NCBI GenBank assembly: GCA_019828595.1
Contig: JAHQRK010000010.1
Location: forward strand, 1,116,001 to 1,180,000
Origin: Aphanomyces cochlioides
Lineage: Eukaryota; Oomycota; Saprolegniomycetes; Saprolegniales; Verrucalvaceae
DNA: 64,000 bases
Direction: 5' to 3'
Position 1 is the stretch's first letter, and each line of letters opens with the position of its first letter. The position numbers and the translations under genes were made by a program. The notes beneath the pieces are model-generated. The model did not search any database. It was not told the DNA's origin and saw only the letters and a list, made by a program, of their open reading frames with translations. Below, piece by piece: positions 44,051-54,792 of this stretch.

Positions 44051-47000
44051 TTAAGGTTCCAAGGTCTCGTTTTGAGATTGTGGTAAGATTTGGGCAGAGA
44101 ACCACTCATTCTGGTGCAAACTATGAAGCACCGATGTCAAGGAAGCCTTCGTGGAGTCGTCCAAGGAGGCTCGATTGACTTGGTACAGATGCCGCTTTAT
44201 AATGTGTCCTGCTAAGCTGGATATCGTCATAGGTGTTTTGTTAGGTAAATCTGGACGGTAAATCCGGTCGCACCGAGTTTTCCATATTGTATACCAAATA
44301 CAAGATAAAAAAATTGGCCACAGCAAATTAAATCCAGCTTGGAGGTCTTTGTCTTGGAGTGCTATAGGAGAGAAGAATATTTTTTCCATGGTAGTTGGCC
44401 AAGTAAAGTTAAGGGATCTGGCCATGGATTTAAATGGACTCCAACATGCTCGAGTATATGGACAGTCCAAGGTGAAATGTTTATACGTCTCCACTTCATG
44501 ACAAAAAATACAAGTGTTCGGGATATCGTCCGAGTACTTGAATTTGTATCGGAGAGGTAAGGCTCGTATAAGCAGTCGATATATGAAAGCACTATACGTT
44601 GGCAGAATAAATTTGGGCTGCCTGTAGAATGCGACCACTTTAATATTTTCCTTGTGGGCATAAAAATCCGAGGGTACCAATAAATGCGCTGTGGGTAAAA
44701 CCTCCTGAGCTGATTTGGATTTAAATTCATGAGTTAAATCATCCAAGGTGGCATCAATAAAGGGTAAAAAGCCATCTTTAAAATTTCCAGCCCAAGTAAT
44801 TTCGGTAGCCGTTTGCCGATAAGGTGTAGGCTGACGAAAATTTATTTCTGTGTCCTCGGGTGGAGATGGTAGAATAGCTTTAAGTCTCCCGTGTAGAGCA
44901 TACCACCATTTATGATCGGGAGTGGCTAAATGGCGTCTTGAGCATTGAGATTTAATCCAATCTAACAGGATTTTCCGATCCATAAGATTGCCATTTTCAT
45001 CGAGTAGGTGGCGAACATGGGTAAAATTTAATTTTGCCAGTGATACAGCATAATCATAAGTCTTTGGATAGCAGTGTTCAAAGACAGTTTTCTCCAAGGG
45101 TAAGAATTGATTGTGCCAAAGTGGAAAATTTCCATCGACTTGTACTGTGGGAAATTTAAGTGGGGTTGGAGATAAGGATAACCATAGTCGAGTAAATGCT
45201 GACCAGAGAGGTGGAACCTTATCTTGGTGTGATATGGCTTTGTACATACTAGAGTGTGGACTCATGAAAAGGAGATCATAAAAATTTCCCCATGGACTGA
45301 AGGCTCTGGAGAGTAAATATTCTCCAATGGATAGCCATGCTGGCAATTTCGTTTGACCATACGAGTTGTGAGGTGGTGCTAGGAGTAGCTTGAAGCATTT
45401 AAAGGTCATGACCCGGTGTAGTTTTGACCACCAGTGGGTAGACGATTTAAATCCGAGACCACCTTGTGCTTTTGGAAGGAAAATAATGTCCGAGTTGAAT
45501 TGATGCAAATAACGTTGAGTCGAATATGGATCAATTGTATCGCCGTGAATAAATTGCTTGGCGACCTTGTCGAATAGTTTGGCATATTCTTTGTCGATCG
45601 GAATAAATTGGAGTTGATACCAGAGCACAGGAAAACAAATTGACCTTAGGATTGTCACTTTTCCGGGTAGGGTTCGTGCTCGATAAGACCATAATTGTGT
45701 TCTTGAGACCAATTTCTCCAATAGCGAATTTAAACGTGTTGTGGCTGTGATGTTGGGAGAAATTAAAAGGCCCAACGATTTAGCAGGTTTGTCATCAGTA
45801 ATAGCCAAAGGTGCCAGGTCTGGAGGTAAATTGGCATGGGTTAATAATTCTGTCTTGGAGAGATTTAACTTGAAACCAGAGATATCACAGAATTTTTTGA
45901 CGATGTCGAGTTGGAGTTGCAACGTCGATGTATTTTTGGAGTACAATTGGGAGTCGTCTGCATAATAGCTCCCGGTGTGAGTGTGATGACCAATTCGTAT
46001 GCCCAAATCTTTTCTCTTGCGTATGGCTAAACACATAGGTTCTAGCGCCAAGACAAATAAAAGAGGTGATAATGGGTCGCCTTGTAAAACACCACGTTGG
46101 ATCTTAAATGGGTTGGATAAATGTCCATTGACAATAATTCGTCCACGACGATTTGAATAAAGCACTTTGACCATGTTGAGAAAGGACGGTGGAAAATTAA
46201 ATTCCTTCAGGGTTGCCAATAAATAGGAATGGTTGACCCTATCAAAGGCTTTTTCAAAGTCCAAGAGGGCCACAATAGACTCGGAGGAATAAAATTTCAT
46301 AAAGTGATTCAGGTCTTCCAAGCGCAGTAAATTGGTTTGGATTGATCGACCACGAATAAAACCTGTTTGATCCGGGTGGACTATCGACTGAATGATTCTC
46401 TGCATTCGTTCTGCAAGGACCATTGTGAGGATTTTCACGTCGATATTGACCAAGCTGATGGGACGGTAATTTTTTGGGAGTAGTTTGTCGTCCTTTTTGT
46501 ACAGCAGTACAATTAAACTTGTCAATTGGGAGGGTGCCAAGTTGGAGTGAGAGTTGATTTGGTAATAGTATAGCATTTCCAAAGCCAGGGACCATTCATG
46601 GGGAAACATTTTCAAAATTTCGTAGGGCAGTGAATTTGGCCCAGGAGTTGAATTCCGTTTGGAGTGTTTAATGGCAAAATAAAATTCGTTTGCCGTGAGA
46701 GGAGCCCCAATAAATCTCTTGTCGTCGATATTGAGTCGGCGAGATATCAGAGTTTTTAAATACTTGGCCATTCTTTCCTTGTCAACTGCCTCATGGTCGC
46801 CATACAGGTCAGAATAAAACTCGTGGAGTGTCGAGGAAATTGATTGTTGATCAGAAGCAATATTTCCATTGGACATTTTGAGTGCCTTGAAGGGAGATTT
46901 TTGTAAAGGGATTGTGCGAGGTGGCTTCAGGTGAAATTTGGTACACCTTTCCGCTTTCTCGAGATGAGTTTGCATAGCAGTATCTTCCCGTAGGACTTTT

Positions 47001-48136
47001 TTCCTGTCATGATATTCATGTATGGCAGCTTGAATTGTTTTGATACGTGCCATCAAGGACGCACATGGGGCGTTTTGGTAATCCCGAATCAATAAAGCCA
47101 AATCCATAGATAATTTCTTGAGAGGCCTTTGTTGATTTTCGACCAACTCGTCGTGTAGGTATTTTAATTGATTTCGCATGTTGGTGATCATGGTGTCGAA
47201 ATGTAGACCAACATTTGAGTTTAATTGGGTCTTGGTAAGGAAGGTTTCAAGTTGACGAGAGATAATTAATTTGGCCTTGTCATTGTTGAGAACCCATTGT
47301 GGTGTTTTCCATGGACCAGGTCCCATTGATACTGCTGGACGTTTGGTCAATAATTTGCAGGGAGTGTGGTCAGCATGAGGAATTAGTTCCAGGTGACAAA
47401 ATTTCAGATGACGTAGGGATGCCATAGCAGACGAGATGAAAATATAGTCAAGCCGATTGACAAATTTTGGACTTGTGAAAGCACGTTTCAGTGGATTTTG
47501 TTGACGGAAAATGTCAACGAGGTGTAAATCTTGTAGCCATAGGTTGAGTTCATATGAGCCATGGGTCGCATGAGTCGAAGGACGGCATGAATCTAATGTT
47601 GGGGAGAAAATAACGTTAAAGTCGCCACCAACAATATGAAAAGCTTCGGGTGGAAAATCGCGAGGCAGATCATTAAAAAAATCCACACGGTCGTGATAGT
47701 CGTACGGAGCATAGATGTTGTGAATAAAAACCGGTATATTGTCCAGAGTGGCCGATATAAGTAAATAACGACCACGGAGGAGAGGTTTGTCCCAAGAGTG
47801 GTTTAAATTGGTGCAATTGTCCAGAGGGCAGTCAGGATGAATAAATGTAGCAAGGCCTCCAGTAGGATGAGAGGTATTGCTGATGGAATAAATTGGCTCC
47901 TCGTAGAAGAAAGTGCCTTGTTGGTTGGTATGTTTTTTCCAGTAGAAATTGATTTTGCCATGGTCGCTGGGGTAAGGCAGTCGAGTTTCTTGGATAAGTG
48001 AGATAGAGTTTTTGAGGAGAAAGTTCTTGAGAAGGTGGTGGAAAGAGTTGGAGAGACCATTTGTGTTGAGAGAAAACAAGCTAATATCCCAGTCGATAAT
48101 GGCTTGTGGTAGCGCGTTAATTGTGGTCACGGTCAT
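44051..48136 (-). CDS. Element C ORF2: EEP endonuclease and reverse transcriptase, intact
   Basis: 1,361 residues from ATG to TAA with no lesion. Endonuclease 1-265: N24/N26 (SLNTNG), E50 (IQETR), Y142 (NIYAP), D172/N174 (GGDFN), D230 (RLDYIF), D256/H257 (HADH). RT about 480-780: NYRPISLVN, motif A LLDFEKAFD (D626), motif B RGVLQGDPLSP (681-691), motif C YYADD (D727/D728). Zinc knuckle C1209-x2-C-x7-H-x4-C1225. No RNase H domain seen. The layout is L1-like. All catalytic residues are present, so the enzyme looks competent, making the A-T-rich element C the best-preserved ORF2 in the window. The start is 100 nt after the ORF1 stop with its own ATG, unlike A and B. Confidence 0.93.
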   Translation of the reverse strand: MTVTTINALPQAIIDWDISLFSLNTNGLSNSFHHLLKNFLLKNSISLIQETRLPYPSDHGKINFYWKKHTNQQGTFFYEEPIYSISNTSHPTGGLATFIHPDCPLDNCTNLNHSWDKPLLRGRYLLISATLDNIPVFIHNIYAPYDYHDRVDFFNDLPRDFPPEAFHIVGGDFNVIFSPTLDSCRPSTHATHGSYELNLWLQDLHLVDIFRQQNPLKRAFTSPKFVNRLDYIFISSAMASLRHLKFCHLELIPHADHTPCKLLTKRPAVSMGPGPWKTPQWVLNNDKAKLIISRQLETFLTKTQLNSNVGLHFDTMITNMRNQLKYLHDELVENQQRPLKKLSMDLALLIRDYQNAPCASLMARIKTIQAAIHEYHDRKKVLREDTAMQTHLEKAERCTKFHLKPPRTIPLQKSPFKALKMSNGNIASDQQSISSTLHEFYSDLYGDHEAVDKERMAKYLKTLISRRLNIDDKRFIGAPLTANEFYFAIKHSKRNSTPGPNSLPYEILKMFPHEWSLALEMLYYYQINSHSNLAPSQLTSLIVLLYKKDDKLLPKNYRPISLVNIDVKILTMVLAERMQRIIQSIVHPDQTGFIRGRSIQTNLLRLEDLNHFMKFYSSESIVALLDFEKAFDRVNHSYLLATLKEFNFPPSFLNMVKVLYSNRRGRIIVNGHLSNPFKIQRGVLQGDPLSPLLFVLALEPMCLAIRKRKDLGIRIGHHTHTGSYYADDSQLYSKNTSTLQLQLDIVKKFCDISGFKLNLSKTELLTHANLPPDLAPLAITDDKPAKSLGLLISPNITATTRLNSLLEKLVSRTQLWSYRARTLPGKVTILRSICFPVLWYQLQFIPIDKEYAKLFDKVAKQFIHGDTIDPYSTQRYLHQFNSDIIFLPKAQGGLGFKSSTHWWSKLHRVMTFKCFKLLLAPPHNSYGQTKLPAWLSIGEYLLSRAFSPWGNFYDLLFMSPHSSMYKAISHQDKVPPLWSAFTRLWLSLSPTPLKFPTVQVDGNFPLWHNQFLPLEKTVFEHCYPKTYDYAVSLAKLNFTHVRHLLDENGNLMDRKILLDWIKSQCSRRHLATPDHKWWYALHGRLKAILPSPPEDTEINFRQPTPYRQTATEITWAGNFKDGFLPFIDATLDDLTHEFKSKSAQEVLPTAHLLVPSDFYAHKENIKVVAFYRQPKFILPTYSAFIYRLLIRALPLRYKFKYSDDIPNTCIFCHEVETYKHFTLDCPYTRACWSPFKSMARSLNFTWPTTMEKIFFSPIALQDKDLQAGFNLLWPIFLSCIWYTIWKTRCDRIYRPDLPNKTPMTISSLAGHIIKRHLYQVNRASLDDSTKASLTSVLHSLHQNEWFSAQILPQSQNETLEP

Positions 48137-48236
48137 GATTAATATTTGGGTTTTGATTTTTTGACTTCAAGTCGTTGTGTTGGTTTGGGTCGGGGTGTGG
48201 TGATTGTGGTTTTAATTGATTTTGTGTGTTGGCGAG

Positions 48237-49734
48237 TCAATTGGAGTCTGCATTGTCACCATCGCCAAGTTCTTTGTAGTCGAGTTCAGGAGCCTTTTCG
48301 TCCGGAAGTAAAGTTAACAAGGCATCAGTATCCGAGTCAAAACACTTCGTAGGGTCAATTGTTTGGAGTGCCAGATCTTTCACAATATGGCTCAACTCTT
48401 CTTCAATTTTATGATGTTGCACCAGGTTTCCAGCAGCAGGACTGGAAATTAATTTAATCAAGGAGGCGTCCGTGATTAAATTGCAATTGGGCCAACGGTG
48501 GACTTTGTCTTTCAGGCACAGATTAATATACTCATCGTTCGTATAAGCTTCAGGTGCTCTGTTGGACAGAAATAGATCGATTGCTGCTAGAGATCTTCTC
48601 ATGTGGTAGTCTTCGTCATTTGGACACAAACTTTGGAATAGATTTGTGGGGCTGTAATTTTCAGGAGGAGGATGGCCATGCTGTTTTTGGTAGTACGAGG
48701 TAAATCGTTCTTCATCAATAGCTTGCATGGGATTTTCTCCAGCCATTAAACGTATAATTCCTCTCGAGGCAATTAAATTGGATGCGATTTTGCGAGATTT
48801 TGGGTCCATATAGATATTTCCAATAAAGCCAGGTTGGTTGAGGGTTTCATCATGAAATACCAATGGGTTGGTAGATTCATTCAGTTTTTTCTTCAGCTCT
48901 GTGATTTGAGCCTTCACTTTGGCTCCTGCTGGTTTCGTAGAGGCTGGAAGTTTTTGGGGTATCGTTGATTTTGGGGACGAAGCAGGACGTTTTTTGGGCG
49001 TGTCGGTAGGAACGATATCAAGATGGAATCGAGGAACCGTTGTGCCTGAAGTTGTCACGTCAGAGTCGTCTGAGCTGAGGATAGCGAATCGATTTTGTGT
49101 TGGAATCGAGGTAGCTGATATTTTGTATTGGGGACCTTGAATAAAACCGGCTCGAGTTGGTTTAAATTCGTCCTGGGATAAATTGGGTTTGTCTGTGAGA
49201 ATAATATTATTCTCGCTCGAGCCCTTGGGTGATTGTGGAGGATTTAATATCTTCTTGGGTTGAGCTACCATTTCTTCCTCTTCGATATTTGATTTCTCCT
49301 CTTGTTCCATGTCCACATCGCTTGACAGGTCGACAAAGTTTTCCTTGCCATTTTGATTTTCCTTGGGATCGGCATTAGGGGATTCGGAGTTTCCAGTTGT
49401 GCCAGTATTTTCCTTCGGGGTGTTGGGTGGTTGGTTTTCTGTCGATGGATTTTCGGGAGCATCAGTTTTTTCCTCTGTAGCGTTTTCCTCGACATGGTCT
49501 GTATTCTTTTTAGCGTCGTCTTTTTGTTTGGCTTTTTCCAGTCTAGCTTGAACGCTGGGAGGGACCGTTTGGTTGAGGGACCGAATTTTATGTTGAAAAA
49601 CATAAACTTGGTTTTGGATCTCGATTTCTCTCAGAGGCTCGCCTCCATCATCTGGTACCAATGCCAAAGGAGGAGTTTCGGAGTCAAAAAGGACTCGAAA
49701 TTGGGTCGAGCGTAATAAATTGTCAGTACTGTAT
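48237..49734 (-). CDS. Element C ORF1, N-terminus missing at the duplication breakpoint
   Basis: About 499 C-terminal codons. The visible part begins within the end of a strand-rich RRM-like region (FRVLFDSE, then VYVFQHK), followed by a long acidic, Lys/Glu/Asn-rich disordered stretch (DMEQEEKSNIEEEE), a PRFHLDIVP segment and a helical C-terminal domain (about the last 200 residues). It ends DGDNADSN-TGA. An apparent ATG at 49751 lies in antisense element A sequence across the junction and is not a real start. Presumed RNA-binding ORF1 by position. Confidence 0.7.
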
Positions 49735-50349
49735 AAGTATATCCGTCTCATTCGTACTGTGTGTAATCTACCTCCACCTGTTCAAGGCGATGTATGGTTT
49801 CGATTGCACATGAAGATGTTACCCGTCAACTCGAGGTTTTCCTATATGCAGATCCAAAACCCTGACGCTATTTGTTGTGTCTATGAAGATTGCTCGGATG
49901 TTGAGACTTTTCATCATGCCTTCCATACATGTCATCATGTACATCAAGTTTGGATGTTCCAAGAGCGAGCATGGAGAGCTTATGGTGTTAAGTTTGATTG
50001 GGCAACCACCACGAATATCAGTCGCTTCAAGACCAATACGCGAGGAAAACACCTGCATGACGCATTATTCAAATTATGGTCCCTCCTTTGTGCTTCCATC
50101 ACGTACTCCTTATGGACTCAAAGAAATGCAACCAAGTTCGATGGCAAAAGGCCTCTACCGATTTTACTATGGAACGAGATTATATTTGTCAGTTGGACAG
50201 CTTCCATCAGGCGAACAATTCGTTTGCTCTCGCCTGACGACTTCGACTATCGAAACATCATCGAAGCGGTCTCAGTCCTTTTCTCTCAAGCTGGATACAA
50301 CGAGCTATTCGAAAAATATCCCATGTCTTTTCGAGTTGAACACCAGTAA
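49735..50349 (+). pseudogene. ORF2 C-terminal remnant, element A4
   Basis: Begins at the KYIRLIRTV segment, keeps the Cys/His cluster and runs to the normal stop TAA (50347-50349). No endonuclease or RT core. The open frame extends a few codons into antisense C sequence. Confidence 0.85.
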
Positions 50350-50562
50350 TTTGATTACAAGCCCCAGCTGTATTCTTGACTTGGTATCCCAGCTGAATTT
50401 TTGATTGGGAATCCTGGCGACCATCACTCACGATCCGCGCAAAACATTTCACTGCCCAATCAAATCGTGCCTGACTCAAGTGTCGCAACTGAGAATAAGT
50501 TCAGTGAGAATCTCAAAACAATTCTCCAAGACTCACTTTTGATTTTACCCAAGACAACAACA

Positions 50563-51777
50563 ATGGAAGCTTCAACGATTTTCACTGCCGATAGCGTACT
50601 CCCTGCGCAGACGTCGAGACCCATAACTACACGAGGTGTGGGGAGCTCGATGTCTCCAGGGATTACTCTTGAGGGAGTGGATGGAGTTGAGATTTCTGTA
50701 CCTATGACGCAATCATCCGACACTCGTCCTTCAAGTCCAGTTACAACTGAAGAACACCAATTTACTCCTGATATGTCCATTTTGAACTCGAGCACCCGCG
50801 AATTTGACCCCTTGGGCAATGACAATGGATCTCCGCTACCATCCCTCATGGATCTATTGGACGATGTTTCTGTTCCAGCCAGGCCACAAACGAATGCGAC
50901 AACGGCTGATGCCCCAACCAACCGCCCACGCACTCTGCGAATTCCAACCGACGATGATGACATCGATGAAGTGTTGTTTATCGATGACCACCGCGAAGTG
51001 GCATCAATGCGAAATCGAATTTCAACTATTCAATACCAAGTCAACTGGAAGTTTCAACGCCCGGATGGACTCGACAAAGACTGGTTCGACGAAAAAGACC
51101 TCAGCGGGTGTCAAGAAGCCGTGGCGATGTACCAACGATGGCGACAAGCTGGAGCCCACTTCCTCACGAACACTGGTCTCGCCCCAACGCTTGCTGAATT
51201 TCGAGCGATGGATCCTCTGTGGCTAGAAATTGGCAACAACAGTGACAAATCTTGTCTTGCGGCTGCAATCCGAATCGTTGCTACCAATTTGAATGTCTCC
51301 AATTTTGAGCTCAGCGAAGAAGTCATTTCGGGTTTCAAAGAGGCCCATGGAGTTCCTCAAGACGCGGGCATTCCCCCTTCCAAGATGCATGATTTTCTCA
51401 AGCTGGCATACACACATGGATTCCACTACAACGACGCCATATTCTCCCGTCAACTGCTCAAGCAATCGGTGGGTGATCCAATTCGTGATATCTGTAGAGC
51501 GATATTGGATGAGCCTGACGGAGAATTCTTGGTTGTTTCTGTCACTGATTCAACATCCCATTGCTGGGTCCTCGCCAAGCGATACAAGCGCTGCATAGAC
51601 CGAAGTCTATGTATGATCCAAGACAATGAAAATGTATACCCCCTGGGTCAGATGCCAAGAGTCAGTTTTATCCGACATATTCGCCGTGTTAGCTTACAAA
51701 CACCGAAGAAATCGAAGTCCCAACGTCGAAGCGAATCAAGAAAACGAAAAGCCAAATTGATTTCCAATTCAGCCTAG
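50563..51777 (+). CDS. ORF3, chromodomain-like plus OTU/papain-like cysteine protease, element A4
   Basis: Intact 404 codons, protein identical to A3 ORF3. It has no upstream element promoter because the copy starts in ORF2. Confidence 0.7.
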   Translation: MEASTIFTADSVLPAQTSRPITTRGVGSSMSPGITLEGVDGVEISVPMTQSSDTRPSSPVTTEEHQFTPDMSILNSSTREFDPLGNDNGSPLPSLMDLLDDVSVPARPQTNATTADAPTNRPRTLRIPTDDDDIDEVLFIDDHREVASMRNRISTIQYQVNWKFQRPDGLDKDWFDEKDLSGCQEAVAMYQRWRQAGAHFLTNTGLAPTLAEFRAMDPLWLEIGNNSDKSCLAAAIRIVATNLNVSNFELSEEVISGFKEAHGVPQDAGIPPSKMHDFLKLAYTHGFHYNDAIFSRQLLKQSVGDPIRDICRAILDEPDGEFLVVSVTDSTSHCWVLAKRYKRCIDRSLCMIQDNENVYPLGQMPRVSFIRHIRRVSLQTPKKSKSQRRSESRKRKAKLISNSA

Positions 51778-51813
51778 CAGTTGGAAATGGGATGAGCCTT
51801 CGGGCAATATTAG

Positions 51814-51837
51814 TTTGTAGTTTACATTAACTACAAA
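51814..51837 (+). other. 3' terminal hairpin of element A4
   Basis: Same perfect 9-bp stem and TACATT loop as A3. Confidence 0.7.
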
Positions 51838-52725
51838 TAGACTCCCCATTGACATTGAGCTATAGGGGCGGACATACTTCCATACCCCATTCCTACAACA
51901 CAAACAATTTTTTCACACAATCCTCCTGCGTCTCTACATCCCCTCGCATCGCTACCTACAAACAAACATACATCAATCGTCTCATCTTCTCATATACACA
52001 AAAAAACATAGATTCCACAGGCCGTTCAAAACATACCAACACATACGGCTGCATTGCACTCACCATCCTTTTATACAAAATCACACTCACCACATGGCCT
52101 ACATTACCAAATCTCGTCAAGAAACTCGTCTCAATTGCTGCATACAGTCTCCACTTCGTATGATCTAGAATATCCTCCTTCCACTGTAATCTTTCACATG
52201 GAACACATTACGTCAAAAATTATTCTGACATGCGACTTTAGACCGATGTACGAATTTTTGCTTACTTCAAAGCTGACTATGAGAATGAATCTTCTTCACT
52301 TTGGTCGTCTCAAGCTAAACCAGGACGCGTCTCCTGCACATGAATATCGCGATCAAAATACGAGAAATATCTCAAATACATATGTGTGGACAGTATTCGC
52401 ACCCCTTCCAGATTAAACGTCCAGTGAGTCATTGTGATAGGTCTTAGACCGCTGAGCTCGCCGAATGTGTGGTGATAAAAGACCAACCTAACATCGTGAA
52501 ATGTCTTGTGTGTCAAATTCGTGAAATTGGGATTTGAAAAGCGGCAAAATATTTCCTCTAAAAGTTGGAGTGGGTGAAATAATCTCACAACACGAGAGCT
52601 TTCCGTCGCTTTATTTCCGATGGGCGTGAGGACCCTGACACAGCCATGACGATCGTCGATTTCTGATCGACAGATTGTTGATAAATGTGCTTTTTATGGC
52701 TCTCATGGAAAAAAGGGAAAAGAGT

Positions 52726-52797
52726 ATCGATGGAGGGGATCGAACCCTCGATCTCAAGCGTGTGAAGCTTGCGTCCTAACCACTAGACGACATCGAC
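52726..52797 (-). tRNA. tRNA-Val(CAC), unit 13
   Basis: Identical gene; the duplicate of unit 12. Confidence 0.94.
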
Positions 52798-53798
52798 TCC
52801 TTACTCCAGACCTCAATCCCAAAGTGTCATACATCCAACTCATCACGCCATTTTCACTCCGATACCACTCAGCTCTTATACTCTATGACCATGCCTTAGA
52901 AAACACGACTAACCAAACAAAACCTGTTCAACTCACACATGACTTTCACAATAAGTATAACTTTAGCATACACTGAAACTTATCATGATACATAGAGAAC
53001 ACATGTCAGACTGAATTAGCCCATGCATTTGTAGACTATGACTTGCACTTCACTCCGTTCGATCGTGATAACAAATGTAGCCGTTGCAAGGTGTGGTTCA
53101 ATCTTTTGGTCCATTCGCACTCCCAGCAATTGGTCGCGTGCAAAACATAGAGCTCGCGAGTCATGTAGACACCAGGAAACTAAATGTGACTAGCATGTGA
53201 TTTTACTTTCTATTCGCCATGCCGATGGTCTATCTTGGCTAGAAGAGTATTGAAAGAAACGTTTTTTACATTCAACAGTAAATGATCCTTTTTGACAGGG
53301 TTTCATTGCATTGGGAAGACACTAACATAGGAATGGGTTGTGTTTGCGAAAAACGAACGACGACAAAGAGAAAGAGAGTTTCAGGTACAAACGGTCACGG
53401 TGTTGGGGGATATGCTCACCACAACGAGAAAGAAAACCCTCAAGGACAGCCTCTTCTGTTCTGTGACAAACTCAACTAATGCTCCTGAGCACCATGAATA
53501 AATCTTGCACGATGTTAATTGTTTTCAGACAACCCAAATCTGTCAATTTTACATCAATTGATTTTCATACAGTGAGAATGAGTGAACTTTTAGTGTCAAG
53601 TCTTTGAAATGGCGGGGATAGCCTGGGCTCATGCGAGATGAAGGACTTGTGTATTTGGCGAGACTGACGAGTGTTCGTGAATGTAGTTTGTTTTGAGTGA
53701 TTGAGGGGTAAGGATGATGTCTAGACTTTGGGGTTGAAAGGACAGATCCGACAATAGAGCTGTCGAGGGATAAACGTGTGGGAAAAACATAAATGCAA

Positions 53799-53869
53799 GC
53801 CCCCACGCGGGATCGAACCACGGACCTTTCGCTTACGAAGCGAGTGCTCTACCACTGAGCTATAGGGGC
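53799..53869 (-). tRNA. tRNA-Thr(CGT), unit 13, occupied by D2/B2
   Basis: Identical gene; the duplicate of unit 12, with D2 at its 5' boundary. Confidence 0.94.
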
Positions 53870-54692
53870 ACGACGGCAACAACGACGATCGAACAGCGAG
53901 ACAGGAGAACACGAGAGACGCAGCAACAAGTGTGGCGCAAAGCAGGAACACAACGAGGCAGGTCGAGCTTCAAGGCAGAGGGAACAACGTCGGACAAGCA
54001 AGGCCAAACCACGGACGAGAAGGAACGCAAACGAGAGGCAAGCAACCAAAGCGAGGCAACGGAGAGGCAGCCTGACGGTGTGTTGGGCAGCAGGCAAATC
54101 GGAAAATGAACCCGCAGCCATTAAATCCACAAGGAAGTTCTCCAATCTCATCCTCAAGAATTTCACACTACCCAACGAGTGGACTCCAAGACGCCCTATA
54201 CAAAAATCAAGATACAACATGTGGCCGAAGAAACATTTGGACACAGCGCACCCATGTTCCGACAATGACGCGCCATTGAGACAAGAAATCTGCTCCGTCC
54301 AAGATGAGTCCAACCAACATGTGGATATTTCCTATGGCACTGGTCCCGTCCAAGATTAGTCAAGCCAACATTTGGGAGTTCTCCAGATGATGGCCCCGTC
54401 CCAGATTATTCCACAGCCATCTGATGACGAAGACCAGACACTTCTGTCCCATGTCTACACCACCCAAGACCAGTCACCTTGTCACGAAACATGATGACCC
54501 TCACCCAAGTCCAAGATTCGACGTGTCAAGTGTCAACATTGCACTGTATCAACTGATACAACAGAAATCAAGTTTCAAGAGGTAAAACTTCTTGAGTTCA
54601 AATCTCACAAGCACCAATATTATTCACTCAAGAGTGATTAATGACGGTCATTACTATTTAGCGTATAATTAAATTTAATATACGCGATTGTA
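53870..54692 (+). mobile_element. Segment D2, duplicate of D1
   Basis: 823 bp. It differs from D1 by one extra A (GATACAACATG at about 54211) and GAGTGATTAATG for GAGTTATTAATG near 54633. The terminal palindrome is at 54661-54685. Confidence 0.72.
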
Positions 54693-54709
54693 CACTGAGC
54701 TATAGGGGC
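54693..54709. repeat. tRNA-Thr 5' fragment between D2 and B2
   Basis: CACTGAGCTATAGGGGC, identical to 37582-37598; the matching left copy is 53853-53869. Confidence 0.88.
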
Positions 54710-54792
54710 ACTTTTTACTTTTGCCGTCAACCACTCAAGTCAGTAGTCAGTTCAAGTAAGGTACCCCTCCCGCCTCCCAAGTGAAGTGAAGT

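Larger units (their letters stand above)
32625..49734. repeat. 17,110-bp tandem duplication, first copy
   Basis: Runs from AAGTATATCCG inside A3 ORF2 through the A 3' end, one tRNA unit, D, B and most of C. At 49735 the sequence restarts at the same A3 position. Paired features differ by 17,110 bp (tRNA-Thr 36689 and 53799, element 3' ends 34745 and 51855), apart from small indels in D, B and C. The second copy runs past the window end. Confidence 0.88.
41620..49734 (-). mobile_element. Element C copy C1, antisense non-LTR retrotransposon inside B1
   Basis: Minus-strand element with ORF1 (48237-49734, N-terminus missing), ORF2 (44051-48136, intact) and a long 3' UTR (41620-44050). The 3' end near 41620 has hairpins (GGCCC AAAA GGGCC at 41642-41655 and an ATTAAT palindrome at 41625-41640) and no poly(A). 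The right edge at 49734 is the breakpoint of the 17.1-kb duplication, not a natural 5' end. There is no tRNA sequence at its visible end, so C is not tRNA-targeted as far as can be seen. Confidence 0.85.
49735..51855 (+). mobile_element. Element A copy A4, 3' part created by the tandem duplication
   Basis: Collinear with A3 32625-34745 at an offset of exactly 17,110 bp. It shares the CCCTGC variant of A3 and differs from it at only a few positions (GAAAAA for GACAAA at about 50311, giving Glu for Asp). Its left edge joins element C ORF1 rather than a tRNA, so it is not an independent insertion. Confidence 0.9.
51856..53869. repeat. tRNA array unit, second duplication copy, one pair
   Basis: Duplicate of 34746-36759 with its private variants, plus one new change (CAGACAACCC at about 53526-53535 instead of CAGACGACCC). 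It starts with the orphan 14-mer of the tRNA-Thr 5' end (51856-51869). The spacers hold no convincing gene. Confidence 0.94.

Noticed and set aside
41621..49741. AGTATAT at both visible edges of C as a 7-bp target-site duplication
   Set aside because: The right edge is the 17.1-kb duplication breakpoint, so the true 5' end of C is outside the window. The shared 7 bp is chance or junction microhomology.
49720..49751. ATG at 49751 (minus) as the real start of C ORF1
   Set aside because: The first codons are antisense element A sequence across the duplication junction; the native N-terminus is lost here.
37599..51855. A chimeric B-C-A retroelement made by template switching or twin priming
   Set aside because: A4 is in exact 17,110-bp register with A3, and everything downstream repeats, so one tandem duplication explains it with fewer events.
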